Shown here piece after piece: positions 1-7,430 of a stretch of DNA of 14,499 nt. The notes beneath the pieces are model-generated. The model saw only the letters and a list, made by a program, of their open reading frames with translations, had not been told where the DNA came from and searched no databases. Every line of letters begins with the position of its first letter. Position 1 is the stretch's first letter. This DNA is from Emcibacteraceae bacterium. GTDB lineage: Bacteria > Pseudomonadota > Alphaproteobacteria > Sphingomonadales > Emcibacteraceae. The position numbers and the translations under genes are program-made. The stretch spans positions 1 through 14,499 of the forward strand of contig JAESUD010000293.1 in assembly GCA_016763335.1 (NCBI GenBank). Direction: 5' to 3'.

Positions 1-396
1 ATAATTATGCGTGCCGAATTTTGCTGAAAACCATCCGGTAAGCGCTTGGCTTTGATCGCGCCCGGTAAAAAATGCGAACCTTTTCGGATCTTTTTCGCGT
101 ACTGCACGAAGCTTTTTCGTGGCAATTTCCATGGCTTCGTCCCATGATATTTCTTCAAATTCACCACTCCCACGGGGACCCACTCTTTTTAATGGCGATG
201 TCAGACGGGCTGGTGAATATTGCTGCATTATTCCGGCAGAACCCTTGGCGCATAATACCCCCTTATTCACTGGGTGATCTGGGTTGCCTTCAATATATTT
301 AACGCGACCATCTTTTAAATGAACATTAATTCCACAACGACGGGCACACATGTAACATGTGGTTGTTTTTATGTTTGTTTCATTTTCAATTTTCAT
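1..396 (-). CDS. Molybdopterin oxidoreductase, N-terminal part (SoeA/formate dehydrogenase-like)
   Basis: The reverse strand reads through 132 codons from an ATG at 396-394 to the window edge, so the C-terminal part is missing. The N-terminus carries the 4Fe-4S motif of molybdopterin oxidoreductases: C14, C17 and C21 (CYMCARRC), then C49 in VLCAKG. It is followed by SPARLTSPLKR and an ISWDEA motif, typical of the Mo-bisMGD domain start. An in-frame TAA lies three codons upstream of the ATG, which supports this start. No twin-arginine or Sec signal peptide precedes the cluster motif, so the catalytic subunit should be cytoplasmic or face the cytoplasm. The wording of the motif region recalls alphaproteobacterial SoeA-type (sulfite dehydrogenase) and formate dehydrogenase-like subunits, but substrate cannot be decided from a fragment. 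Partner subunits, if any, would lie to the left of the window. Confidence 0.9.
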   Translation of the reverse strand, partial: MKIENETNIKTTTCYMCARRCGINVHLKDGRVKYIEGNPDHPVNKGVLCAKGSAGIMQQYSPARLTSPLKRVGPRGSGEFEEISWDEAMEIATKKLRAVREKDPKRFAFFTGRDQSQALTGWFSAKFGTHNY

Positions 397-424
397 TAAT
401 TTTTACCAACACTCATTAACCCCA

Positions 425-454
425 ATTATAGAACCTAAAGTATTTGAGGCACAA
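425..454 (-). promoter_or_regulatory. Candidate promoter of the molybdopterin oxidoreductase gene
   Basis: On the reverse strand a perfect -10 box TATAAT (430-425) lies about 29 nt before the ATG. A weak -35-like TTGTGC (454-449) sits 18 bp upstream of it. The predicted leader would be about 22 nt. The -35 match is poor (3 of 6), so the call rests mainly on the -10 box and position. Confidence 0.4.
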
Positions 455-610
455 TATGATTTTTATTGAAGCGAAACTAACATAAAAAGAAGGGAAATAT
501 TTTTTATTTTTTTGTCTTTTACGTCCATTCTTTAGAATTTCAATCCATTCATTCTATATATTTAGTATTTTATTCTAATTAATCAGAAAAAATTAGCACT
601 ATAAATTATA

Positions 611-641
611 TTTTACATGCAATGTAGTATTTTTCATGCAA
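611..641. repeat. Direct repeat TTTTwCATGCAA with embedded palindrome
   Basis: TTTTACATGCAA (611-622) and TTTTTCATGCAA (630-641) match at 11 of 12 bases, with 19 bp between equivalent positions. The first copy overlaps a palindrome, TACAT-GCA-ATGTA (614-626). The pair lies 20-50 bp upstream of the candidate -35 box at 661, where an activator would bind, so a regulatory role in receptor expression is possible. No regulator is recognised. Confidence 0.4.
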
Positions 642-660
642 GTTACGGACAGATTAAGGC

Positions 661-689
661 TAGACATTTCGATAATGTTATGATATTAC
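661..689 (+). promoter_or_regulatory. Candidate promoter of the TonB-dependent receptor gene
   Basis: A -35-like TAGACA (661-666, 5 of 6 matches) is followed after 17 bp by TATTAC (684-689). TGA stands immediately before that -10, giving an extended TGn form. The leader to the GTG start would be about 85 nt and would include the inverted repeat at 725-740. This site is preferred over the TATAAT at 762-767, which is too close to the start codon. Confidence 0.4.
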
Positions 690-724
690 GTCACGAAATA
701 ACCAAAAATGTGAACGCCGAAAAC

Positions 725-740
725 ATTAGAATGATCTAAT
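725..740. repeat. Inverted repeat ATTAGA-N4-TCTAAT in receptor leader
   Basis: ATTAGA (725-730) and TCTAAT (735-740) are exact inverted copies separated by ATGA. The repeat lies downstream of the candidate promoter and about 40 nt before the GTG start. It could be an operator or a small RNA hairpin. It is AT-rich and short, so chance is a real alternative. Confidence 0.3.
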
Positions 741-779
741 TAATTAGGTATTAACTCATCGTATAATAAGGAAACCAGC

Positions 780-2954
780 GTGATTCTTTCGAAGAAATCA
801 ATCATCGGCCTGACATTGGCAACGCTTATGTCCACTACCGTTCTAGCACAAGAGAGTACATCAGAAGATAACTCATCTACTATAACATATGATGAAGGTT
901 ACTTCACTCAGTACAGACCTATAACGTTACATGACATGCTTCGTAGTGTGCCGGGAACTGCCGCACTTTTAGCGAAGGCAGATGAAGAATTAGGCGGCAG
1001 CCGTGTTCGTGGATTTGGCTCATCCGGTGATCAAATCTTAATTGACGGCAAAAGAATTGCTGGCAAAACAAACTCACTGGGTCTTCAACTTAAAAGAATT
1101 CAGGCTTCATCAGTCCGCCATATTGAACTTATTCGCGGCACTAAAGCCGGTCTTGATGTACAATCAGAAGGTTTGATCATTAACGTTGTCCTGAAGTCGA
1201 ATGCTTCTAAATCCTCCACGGTTTGGACTGTAGGCGCTGATTATGCTGACGGTGGTAAAATAAATCCACTGGCAAAAGTAACGCACACTGGTGAAATTGA
1301 CAGACTTAAATATTCCCTCGCCGTTGACTTTGCGCTTGAAGAAACACGTAAGGACTTTAACGATACATTCTTTACAGCCGGTGGCGCACAATACCAAAAT
1401 AATACACTGACTAATATTCACGATAGAGAAAAAATATTCATCAATACCAGTGTTGAATATAATGCAGAGAATGGTGATACTTTACGCCTTAATGGGCAAC
1501 TTGAATTTGATGACCAAGATACACTTGAAGTCGACAATCAGATGAATCTGCTTGATAATGGTTCTTTCCTAGCAGGTGACGATTACACCATTAATAGATT
1601 ACGGACGCATCGACCTTTCCATTGGGAATTTGGTGGCGATTATCAGCACCGTTTTGAAAATGCTGGGTTATTAAAAACATTATTTGTTATCAATCATGGC
1701 AAACATGATTTTGTTACGAATTTTCAGGGTGGATTAAACGGCGGTGCACTTGCCACATTGAGCGGCAATCTAACTGGAAGAACCCATGGCGAGAAAATCA
1801 TACGTTCGTCACTTACCAATACTTTCAATAAAGTTCACACTGTTGAAGTCGGTGGCGAAGTAGCGATTAACGACACAGGAACATCTAGCACAAGCACTAA
1901 TGCTGCTGGCGTAATTAACCTAGCAAACCAAAGTGATATATCAGTGCAAGAAGTGCGCTACCAGGCTTTTATCAGCCATAACTATGCAATTGCATCAAAT
2001 ATTTCATTGCAGAGTTCATTGAATGCTGAATGGTCAAAAATCACTCAAAAAGATAACATTCATTCAGCAAACCCAGACTTCAGCAGAAATTTTTCATATT
2101 TGAAACCAAGAATGAATCTGCGATATGATATGGACAAACAAAATCAAATTAGAATAACTGCTGAGCGAAAAATCAGCCAACTCGATTTCGGATCATTCGG
2201 CAACAGTTTTGATGTTGAAGATAATGAAGTTGATGAAGGTAACCCATTATTGGTGCCGGAAGACAGATTGGAGTTTTCTGCCGCTTATGAAAATCGTTTT
2301 GCCGATGATCAGGGGTCAATTTCCGTCAAAGCATTTTATAATAAAATCCGCGACCATATTTCAAAAATTCCAAACAAAGATATTAATGATATTAGAACAA
2401 CTAATGCACAGCTTGCCGTCAGCTCCTTACCGGGCAATATCGGCAATGCCAAAGAGTATGGTGTGGAATTTAATGGTAGTTTACGTTTGAAAATCATAGA
2501 CCTGCCAAATGCGATCATCAGCGGAAAATATATCCTTAGAGAGACGGAAGCCAATGATCCGTTCCTTGGATTAACAAGGCCAATTTTGTATAAACAAAAA
2601 CATGAATGGCTTATTACGTTCCAACACGACCTCACTGGGCTAGGCACATCATATGGGTTTAACATTACCAACAAGGGAGCTTCTGGTCCCGGTGGTGGAT
2701 CCATCGGTTACAGAACAGATGTAAAGGAACAATGGTTTAAATCAAACAAGCCAAAAGCCACTTTCTATGTTGAACAAAAAGTATTTGGCAATATGAAATT
2801 ACGTTTTGATGCCAAAAACATTTTAAAAGCCAAAACAAGTTATGCCCTTACCAAATACACAGGCAATATATCACTTGGTAATGTTGCCTATGAAGAGTTT
2901 AGAAAAGCTTCAGAGCAACGTGTTTTCAAGATATCGCTTCAAGGTTCATTTTAA
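780..2954 (+). CDS. TonB-dependent outer-membrane receptor
   Basis: This encodes a 724-residue outer-membrane gated channel that would import a bulky ligand using TonB/ExbBD energy. Residues 1-23 form a Sec signal peptide (positive start, hydrophobic core, cleavage near VLA-QE). The plug domain covers about 36-139: FTQYRPITLHDMLRSVPG, then SRVRGFGSSGDQILIDGKR and the HIELIRG element. The rest is a beta-barrel rich in alternating aromatic strands, ending in a terminal Phe (LQGSF) as outer-membrane barrels do. The FTQY-P start of the plug resembles a sphingomonad/alphaproteobacterial receptor subfamily (FFAQYNPVT type) whose ligands are mostly unknown. No clear canonical TonB box is seen; the stretch STITYDEGYF (33-42) may serve. 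The start is GTG at 780, with AAGGA (768-772) seven bases upstream. There is no N-terminal FecA-like signalling domain. A terminator follows directly, so the gene is probably monocistronic. Confidence 0.93.
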   Translation: MILSKKSIIGLTLATLMSTTVLAQESTSEDNSSTITYDEGYFTQYRPITLHDMLRSVPGTAALLAKADEELGGSRVRGFGSSGDQILIDGKRIAGKTNSLGLQLKRIQASSVRHIELIRGTKAGLDVQSEGLIINVVLKSNASKSSTVWTVGADYADGGKINPLAKVTHTGEIDRLKYSLAVDFALEETRKDFNDTFFTAGGAQYQNNTLTNIHDREKIFINTSVEYNAENGDTLRLNGQLEFDDQDTLEVDNQMNLLDNGSFLAGDDYTINRLRTHRPFHWEFGGDYQHRFENAGLLKTLFVINHGKHDFVTNFQGGLNGGALATLSGNLTGRTHGEKIIRSSLTNTFNKVHTVEVGGEVAINDTGTSSTSTNAAGVINLANQSDISVQEVRYQAFISHNYAIASNISLQSSLNAEWSKITQKDNIHSANPDFSRNFSYLKPRMNLRYDMDKQNQIRITAERKISQLDFGSFGNSFDVEDNEVDEGNPLLVPEDRLEFSAAYENRFADDQGSISVKAFYNKIRDHISKIPNKDINDIRTTNAQLAVSSLPGNIGNAKEYGVEFNGSLRLKIIDLPNAIISGKYILRETEANDPFLGLTRPILYKQKHEWLITFQHDLTGLGTSYGFNITNKGASGPGGGSIGYRTDVKEQWFKSNKPKATFYVEQKVFGNMKLRFDAKNILKAKTSYALTKYTGNISLGNVAYEEFRKASEQRVFKISLQGSF

Positions 2955-2982
2955 TATCTAAAATTTCTTTTTGAAAATTTTT

Positions 2983-3018
2983 AAAGCCGGGTCAAATGTT
3001 AATGATCCGGCTTTTTTT
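2983..3018 (+). terminator. Intrinsic terminator after the receptor gene
   Basis: An uninterrupted 11-bp stem (2983-2993 with 3004-3014, one G-T wobble) has a GC-rich core GCCGG/CCGGC, a 10-nt loop and a run of seven T (3012-3018). It lies 28 nt after the receptor stop codon and should end that transcript before the hydrolase gene. Confidence 0.9.
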
Positions 3019-3075
3019 ATGAGCTTTACATAGTCTGGTCACAATCAAAATGCTCCTACTATTTAATAGTGTGGA

Positions 3076-3105
3076 TTGACCCGGATAAGTTTGTTGCTCT
3101 AAAGT
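3076..3105 (+). promoter_or_regulatory. Candidate promoter of the amidohydrolase gene
   Basis: TTGACC (3076-3081, 5 of 6 matches) is followed after 18 bp by TAAAGT (3100-3105, 4 of 6). It leaves a leader of roughly 23 nt containing the AGGGAGAG ribosome-binding site. An alternative TTGTTG-17 bp-TATAAA pair (3091-3119) would start almost at the ribosome-binding site. Confidence 0.35.
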
Positions 3106-3134
3106 AACTTAATTATAAAATAGGGAGAGAAATA

Positions 3135-4709
3135 ATGCGCATTATTATTGCAATTTCATTGATGTTTTTATCACTTAACATAAGTTCATCTGCACAAGAC
3201 AACGACAGAATTGCTGCCCTTAAGGCAGAAGTCAGCAAGAATATCGATGATAATAAGAAAATGTCACAGGAAATCATTGATAGCCTTTTCAGTTTTTCTG
3301 AACTTGGGTTTCAGGAATATGAAACGCAAAATTATGTCAGTAACCTACTAGAAAAGAATAATTTCAAAGTAGAAAAAGGCATCGCAGGATTACCGTCTGC
3401 GTGGTGGGCCACTTGGGGTTCCGGTCATCCGGTTATTGCAATCGGCACGGATGTTGACGGCATTCCAAAAGCATCACAAAAACCCGGCGTCGCTTATAAA
3501 GACCCGCTTATTGAAGGGGGACCGGGCCACGGCGAAGGTCATAATTCCGGCATGGCTGTGCTTATTACGGCGGCGCTTGCTTTACAGGACGTAATGGAAC
3601 GGGATAAAATTTCTGGTACAATTATTATCTGGCCTGGCATCGCCGAAGAACTACTTGCCGGTAAAGCATTTTTCACCCGTGAAGGTCGGTTTGACGGTGT
3701 TGATGCCGTACTTTTCACCCATGTTGGTAGTGGGCTTGGCGTAAGTTGGGGTAAAGCCAACGGCACCGGACTTATATCAGTAGAATATACCTTTAAAGGC
3801 GAGGCCGCCCACGGGGCGGGAGCACCGTGGAAAGGAAAAAGCGCACTAGACGGTGTGGAACTCATGAACGCGGGTTGGAATTTCCGCCGTGAACATCTGC
3901 ATCCGCTGCAGCGTTCCCATTATATTATTTCTGACGGTGGTGATCAGCCCAATGTGGTGCCGCAAACCGCATCCGTTTGGTATTATATCCGCGAAATGAA
4001 CACGGAAAATATCCTAGAGAACTATGAAAAATTAAATCAAGTCGCCGCAGGTGCCGCCCTGATGACGGATACAACAGTCACCCACCGTGTCATTGGCGGG
4101 GCTTGGCCGCGTCATTATAACAAGCCCATTGCTGAGGCCATGTACGAGAATATTAAAGCTGTTGGCATGCCTGAATGGGACGAAAAAGATCAAATTTTTG
4201 CCAAGGCAGTACAGAAATTGGCCGATAACGAGCAAACAGGCTTAAGCACCGAAGTGCGTGAACTTAGGGGTCCGTCCGAGCATCCTATCAGCGGTGGGTC
4301 AGATGATATTGGTGATATTTCATGGTTGGTGCCGACAATTAACCTGAATTACCCTTCCAATATCGGCAGCCTTGGCGGGCATAACTGGCGCGAAACAATT
4401 GCCATGGCAACACCCGTTGCCCATAAAGGCGCAAATGTTGGTGCTAAAGTCATGGCCCTAACAATGGTTGATTTGCTGATGAACCCTGACCTTATAACAA
4501 ATGCCAATAAATATTTTAACGAGGTGCAATTAATAGACACAACATATGTACCGTTTTTAAGTGCCACAGAAAAACCGGCAATTGAAAAAAATGTTGAAAC
4601 AATGGCCCGGTTTAAGACGCAACTTAAAGAGCTTTATTATGATGCCAGTAAGTATGACACTTATATGGAACAACTCGGCATTACATATCCGACATTACCA
4701 AAAGAATAA
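3135..4709 (+). CDS. Periplasmic M20-family amidohydrolase, AbgB-like
   Basis: This 524-residue metallohydrolase is of the M20D/AbgB type. The family cleaves amide bonds in N-acyl amino acids, aminobenzoyl-glutamate or dipeptides. Residues 1-20 look like a Sec signal peptide (ending SSSA-QD), placing the enzyme in the periplasm. Metal-site elements are visible in order: GTDVDG (104-109), GHGEGHNSG (131-139), EE (171-172), H196 in THVG, and H416 in LGGHNW. The lid/dimerisation domain starts at YTFKGEAAHGAGAPW (218-232), and GGSDDIGDIS lies at 387-396. The C-terminal tail of about 85 residues beyond H416 is longer than in short M20D enzymes and fits AbgB-like proteins. The bridging Cys usual in M20D (H-x-CGH) is Glu134 here. 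The ATG has a good ribosome-binding site (AGGGAGAG). Neighbours, a TonB receptor and amino-acid permeases, suggest release of an amino acid from an imported conjugate. The substrate is unknown. Confidence 0.88.
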   Translation: MRIIIAISLMFLSLNISSSAQDNDRIAALKAEVSKNIDDNKKMSQEIIDSLFSFSELGFQEYETQNYVSNLLEKNNFKVEKGIAGLPSAWWATWGSGHPVIAIGTDVDGIPKASQKPGVAYKDPLIEGGPGHGEGHNSGMAVLITAALALQDVMERDKISGTIIIWPGIAEELLAGKAFFTREGRFDGVDAVLFTHVGSGLGVSWGKANGTGLISVEYTFKGEAAHGAGAPWKGKSALDGVELMNAGWNFRREHLHPLQRSHYIISDGGDQPNVVPQTASVWYYIREMNTENILENYEKLNQVAAGAALMTDTTVTHRVIGGAWPRHYNKPIAEAMYENIKAVGMPEWDEKDQIFAKAVQKLADNEQTGLSTEVRELRGPSEHPISGGSDDIGDISWLVPTINLNYPSNIGSLGGHNWRETIAMATPVAHKGANVGAKVMALTMVDLLMNPDLITNANKYFNEVQLIDTTYVPFLSATEKPAIEKNVETMARFKTQLKELYYDASKYDTYMEQLGITYPTLPKE

Positions 4710-4732
4710 TTTAGGTTGAAAAAATAATTGAT

Positions 4733-4763
4733 AAAGGGCGGCTTATTCAGCCGCCCTTTTTTT
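4733..4763 (+). terminator. Intrinsic terminator after the amidohydrolase gene
   Basis: A perfect 11-bp stem (4733-4743 with 4749-4759) has core GGGCGGC, a 5-nt loop and seven T (4757-4763). It serves the forward hydrolase transcript. It overlaps the last codons and stop of the convergent permease gene. On the reverse strand only three T follow the stem, so termination there would be weaker. Confidence 0.9.
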
Positions 4764-6047
4764 AAGCACATTATTGATGAAATAAAGAATAGTTCCCACC
4801 GCGACTAAACCAATCAGATATTGCCAATTCAAAATTTTTGACTGGGTCATAGCGAATATACAAACGAGCAACCCAATTCCCGGGATAATAAATCCCCCGG
4901 GAATTTTAAGCGCATTTTTATGGGTTTCCGGATCAGCATTTTTCTTGACCTTAGGAAGGGCGAGAATACAGATTGAGTAAGCAATCAGTCGAGCTAATGT
5001 TCCCGCAAGGGCCAATTGGACAAAAGTGCCGGAAGTTGCCAGAATAAAAACAAATATTGCTTGAAATATTATTGAATTTACTGGTGTGCTATATTTTTCG
5101 TTCACTTTTCCAAACCACATAGGAAGAACCCCGAAACGGGCCATGCCAAAAGTTGAACGAGAAGCAAAAATTGCAATACCCGCGACATTCCCGAGTATTG
5201 AAAAAATCACAGTAATAATAACAATTGTGCTGCCATATTCCCCTAACAAACTACTGCCAAGACCAATAAGCGGCGCCCTTGGATCAATAGGTGGTGCCAC
5301 TGTCACATAAACCAATTGCAACAGAAAATATACAATTGTCACTGCAACAAACACAAAAAGCAGGGCATATGGAATGGTTTTTTTTGGGTTTTTGGTTTCA
5401 CCGGCTGACGCCAGTACAGATTCAAACCCCGTAAAAGCGAAAAAGATCAGCAATACCACCTCGCCAGCATCATCAAACTTGGGGAAATCCGGCGGTATCA
5501 TATGTTCTGGTGTCAAATACTGAACACCAAGCATAATCATCAGAAAAATAGGAATAAGTTTTAAAAAGGTTAAAACGTTTATGGTCTGGATGGCTCTTTT
5601 TATACCCAGTATATTAATCACAGCGAGGGTTAGCAGGACAACAAAAATCAGAATTGCTCTAGTTAATCCGGGTGACGCGGCATCCCAAAGATAAGCGGCG
5701 TAATCAAATAGAAGGTTTAAATTTCCGGCGAAAGCCGCTACACGCCCCGCATAGAACAACCAACCTGTCTGAAAACCCAACATTGGCCCAAACGCATTTG
5801 TTACATAGACCACTGGCCCACCTGTAGAAGTAAAGTAGCTGGATAAAGCCGCAAAAGACCAGACAATAGTAAGAATTAACACCCCAAAGATAATAAATAA
5901 CCAAGGGCTAAACGCCCCTGCAACATCTGCCAACTTTCCCGGAAGGCCAAATATTCCAGCACCAATTATCCCATTAAGAACTAAAAAACACGCCGCAAAT
6001 AAACCAATATCACGTTTTAATTTTGCATCACTATTTCCAGTCGCCAT
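4743..6047 (-). CDS. APC-family amino-acid permease (second gene of pair)
   Basis: This encodes a 434-residue inner-membrane transporter of the amino acid-polyamine-organocation superfamily, with about 12 hydrophobic segments. Segment 1 has the unwound substrate-binding motif GIIGAGIFGLPGK (26-38). Segment 6 has FFAFTGFES (202-210), followed by the cytoplasmic GETKNPKKTIP (216-226). These are typical of the LeuT-like fold. It should import an amino acid or related amine by proton or solute coupling. The ATG at 6047 is preceded by GAGGAT at good spacing. It lies 21 nt downstream of a close paralog read in the same direction, so the two probably share a transcript. Its last codons (KKRAAE, stop) are built from the stem of the opposing hydrolase terminator. 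The exact substrate is not predictable from sequence. Confidence 0.92.
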   Translation of the reverse strand: MATGNSDAKLKRDIGLFAACFLVLNGIIGAGIFGLPGKLADVAGAFSPWLFIIFGVLILTIVWSFAALSSYFTSTGGPVVYVTNAFGPMLGFQTGWLFYAGRVAAFAGNLNLLFDYAAYLWDAASPGLTRAILIFVVLLTLAVINILGIKRAIQTINVLTFLKLIPIFLMIMLGVQYLTPEHMIPPDFPKFDDAGEVVLLIFFAFTGFESVLASAGETKNPKKTIPYALLFVFVAVTIVYFLLQLVYVTVAPPIDPRAPLIGLGSSLLGEYGSTIVIITVIFSILGNVAGIAIFASRSTFGMARFGVLPMWFGKVNEKYSTPVNSIIFQAIFVFILATSGTFVQLALAGTLARLIAYSICILALPKVKKNADPETHKNALKIPGGFIIPGIGLLVCIFAMTQSKILNWQYLIGLVAVGTILYFINNVLKKRAAE

Positions 6048-6068
6048 ATTAATCCTCGACTTTACAGG

Positions 6069-7382
6069 TTAGTTATTTTTTTTAGCTAAATACATATTGG
6101 CGAAATATAACACGCTACCCAGCACCACAAACCCAATCAAATATCGCCACGCTTCTTCTGTTGATTGGCTTATTGCAAATATACACACACAAAATGCAAT
6201 TCCCGGAATTAAATAACCAAAGGGGAGATTAGTGGCATTTTTAAGGGTTTCAGGATCTGCTTTTTTTCGAATATTATGTAGTGACACCATGCAAATTGCA
6301 TAAGCGACCATCCGCGCTAATGTGCTGGCAAGTGCCAGATAAACAAATGTTCCGGAAATAGCCAGTAGAAAAGCAAGGACGCCCAGAAATACAATCGAAT
6401 TTGCTGGCGTCTTATATTTATCATGAACTTGACCAAACCATTTTGGAAGTGAGCCTTCCTCAGCCATTGCATAGGTCATTCGCGGCGCTGCAATCACAAT
6501 ACTTGTGGCATTACCAAGAATTGAAAAAATAGCCGTGATGATAATAATTACCCCGCCAACCGGACCCATTAATATTTCACCCATCTCAACAAGCGGGGTG
6601 TCACCGCTTCCGTTAGCAACAACATTTACATATGTCATCGAAACGGCAAAATAAATCGCCGTAATAACAAGTATGCCTGTAATTAAAGCGCGTGGAATAG
6701 TTTTCTTAGGATTTTTAGTCTCCCCAGCAGTAACAAGCACGCCTTCAAAGCCCACAAAAGCATAAAAAATGAGAAGGACAAGACCTTCCATCTGATCAAA
6801 GCTTGGCAAGTCTTTGGGCAAAACGCCTTCCGGCGTTAGATGTGGCAAGGCGAGCAATATTAATAATAGGATAGGTAGAAGCTTAAACAGAGTAATAAAG
6901 TTAATGGCTTTTATCGCCTTTTTTACCCCCATAACATTAATAACAGTGATGCTACCAATAATGATAAAAAACATTATCCCCCGGGCGGTTTCGCCGGATG
7001 CCCCATCCCATAAATAGGCGGCATAATTAAAGAGAACATTTATATTTGCAGCAATCGCCGACACGCGGCCAATGTATAGAAGCCAGCCTGTTTGAAAACC
7101 AACCATAGGGCCAAAAGCGCGGTTGGCATATGCAACGGGTCCGCCCGTATTATTAAAAAAGCTGGAAATTGAGGCGAATGTCCAGGCAACTGTTATGATA
7201 AATGCGCCAAAAATAATTATAAGCCAGGGACCAAACATCCCGGCCTGTTCAACCAGCTTACCCGGCAATCCAAAAATTCCTGCTCCTATAACGCCATTTA
7301 GGACTAAAAATCCTGCGGCGAGCACGCCAATGTCGCGTTTTAATTTCGCGTCATTGCCTTGCGCATCTTTTTCATTGCTCAT
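6069..7382 (-). CDS. APC-family amino-acid permease (first gene of pair)
   Basis: This is a 437-residue transporter of the same subfamily as the gene downstream, aligning without gaps over long stretches. Both share DAKLKRDIG, VLNG-IGAGIFGLPGKL, FGP-GFQTGWL and GETKNPKKTIP. I chose the ATG at 7382 (start MSNEKDAQGN) over a TTG 48 nt upstream. It matches the paralog's N-terminus and has GGGA a few bases upstream, and the 16 extra residues are Lys-rich and not conserved. Segment 6 reads FYAFVGFEG where the paralog has FFAFTGFES, so the binding pocket probably differs. An acidic-neutral loop replaces APPIDPRAP of the paralog with NGSGDTPL. It faces a divergent AT-rich spacer likely to hold the promoter of the pair. 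The two genes look like a tandem duplication followed by divergence. Confidence 0.92.
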   Translation of the reverse strand: MSNEKDAQGNDAKLKRDIGVLAAGFLVLNGVIGAGIFGLPGKLVEQAGMFGPWLIIIFGAFIITVAWTFASISSFFNNTGGPVAYANRAFGPMVGFQTGWLLYIGRVSAIAANINVLFNYAAYLWDGASGETARGIMFFIIIGSITVINVMGVKKAIKAINFITLFKLLPILLLILLALPHLTPEGVLPKDLPSFDQMEGLVLLIFYAFVGFEGVLVTAGETKNPKKTIPRALITGILVITAIYFAVSMTYVNVVANGSGDTPLVEMGEILMGPVGGVIIIITAIFSILGNATSIVIAAPRMTYAMAEEGSLPKWFGQVHDKYKTPANSIVFLGVLAFLLAISGTFVYLALASTLARMVAYAICMVSLHNIRKKADPETLKNATNLPFGYLIPGIAFCVCIFAISQSTEEAWRYLIGFVVLGSVLYFANMYLAKKNN

Positions 7383-7430
7383 TTTTTTCCCGAATACTTT
7401 TTTATTTTTGTGTCTTCCCTTCGTAAACAA

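Larger units (their letters stand above)
397..779. other. Divergent AT-rich intergenic region
   Basis: This 383-nt stretch separates the reverse-strand molybdopterin oxidoreductase from the forward TonB-dependent receptor. It has no credible ORF, tRNA or hairpin terminator. It holds candidate promoters for both flanking genes, a 13-bp palindrome within a pair of direct repeats (611-641), and a 6+6 inverted repeat at 725-740. About 150 nt in the middle (roughly 460-610) is very AT-rich, with nothing I can name. Confidence 0.7.

Noticed and set aside
72..302. Forward 76-codon ORF
   Set aside because: It is antisense to the molybdopterin oxidoreductase, whose iron-sulfur motif is clear; the forward translation shows no family features.
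762..767. Perfect TATAAT just before the receptor start
   Set aside because: It lies 12 nt before the GTG and would place the transcript start at or inside the ribosome-binding site, and no -35 sits 16-19 bp upstream. Probably chance in AT-rich DNA.
2987..3084. CCGGGTCA (2987-2994) and its inverted copy TGACCCGG (3077-3084), a possible long-range switch with the terminator
   Set aside because: The 8-nt match is over 80 nt apart, the local terminator stem is far more stable, and the second copy coincides with a promoter-like element; no riboswitch-like structure is seen.
7383..7430. N-terminal extension of the first permease from a TTG codon
   Set aside because: The extra 16 residues are Lys-rich, are absent from the paralog, and the internal ATG has a plausible ribosome-binding site.
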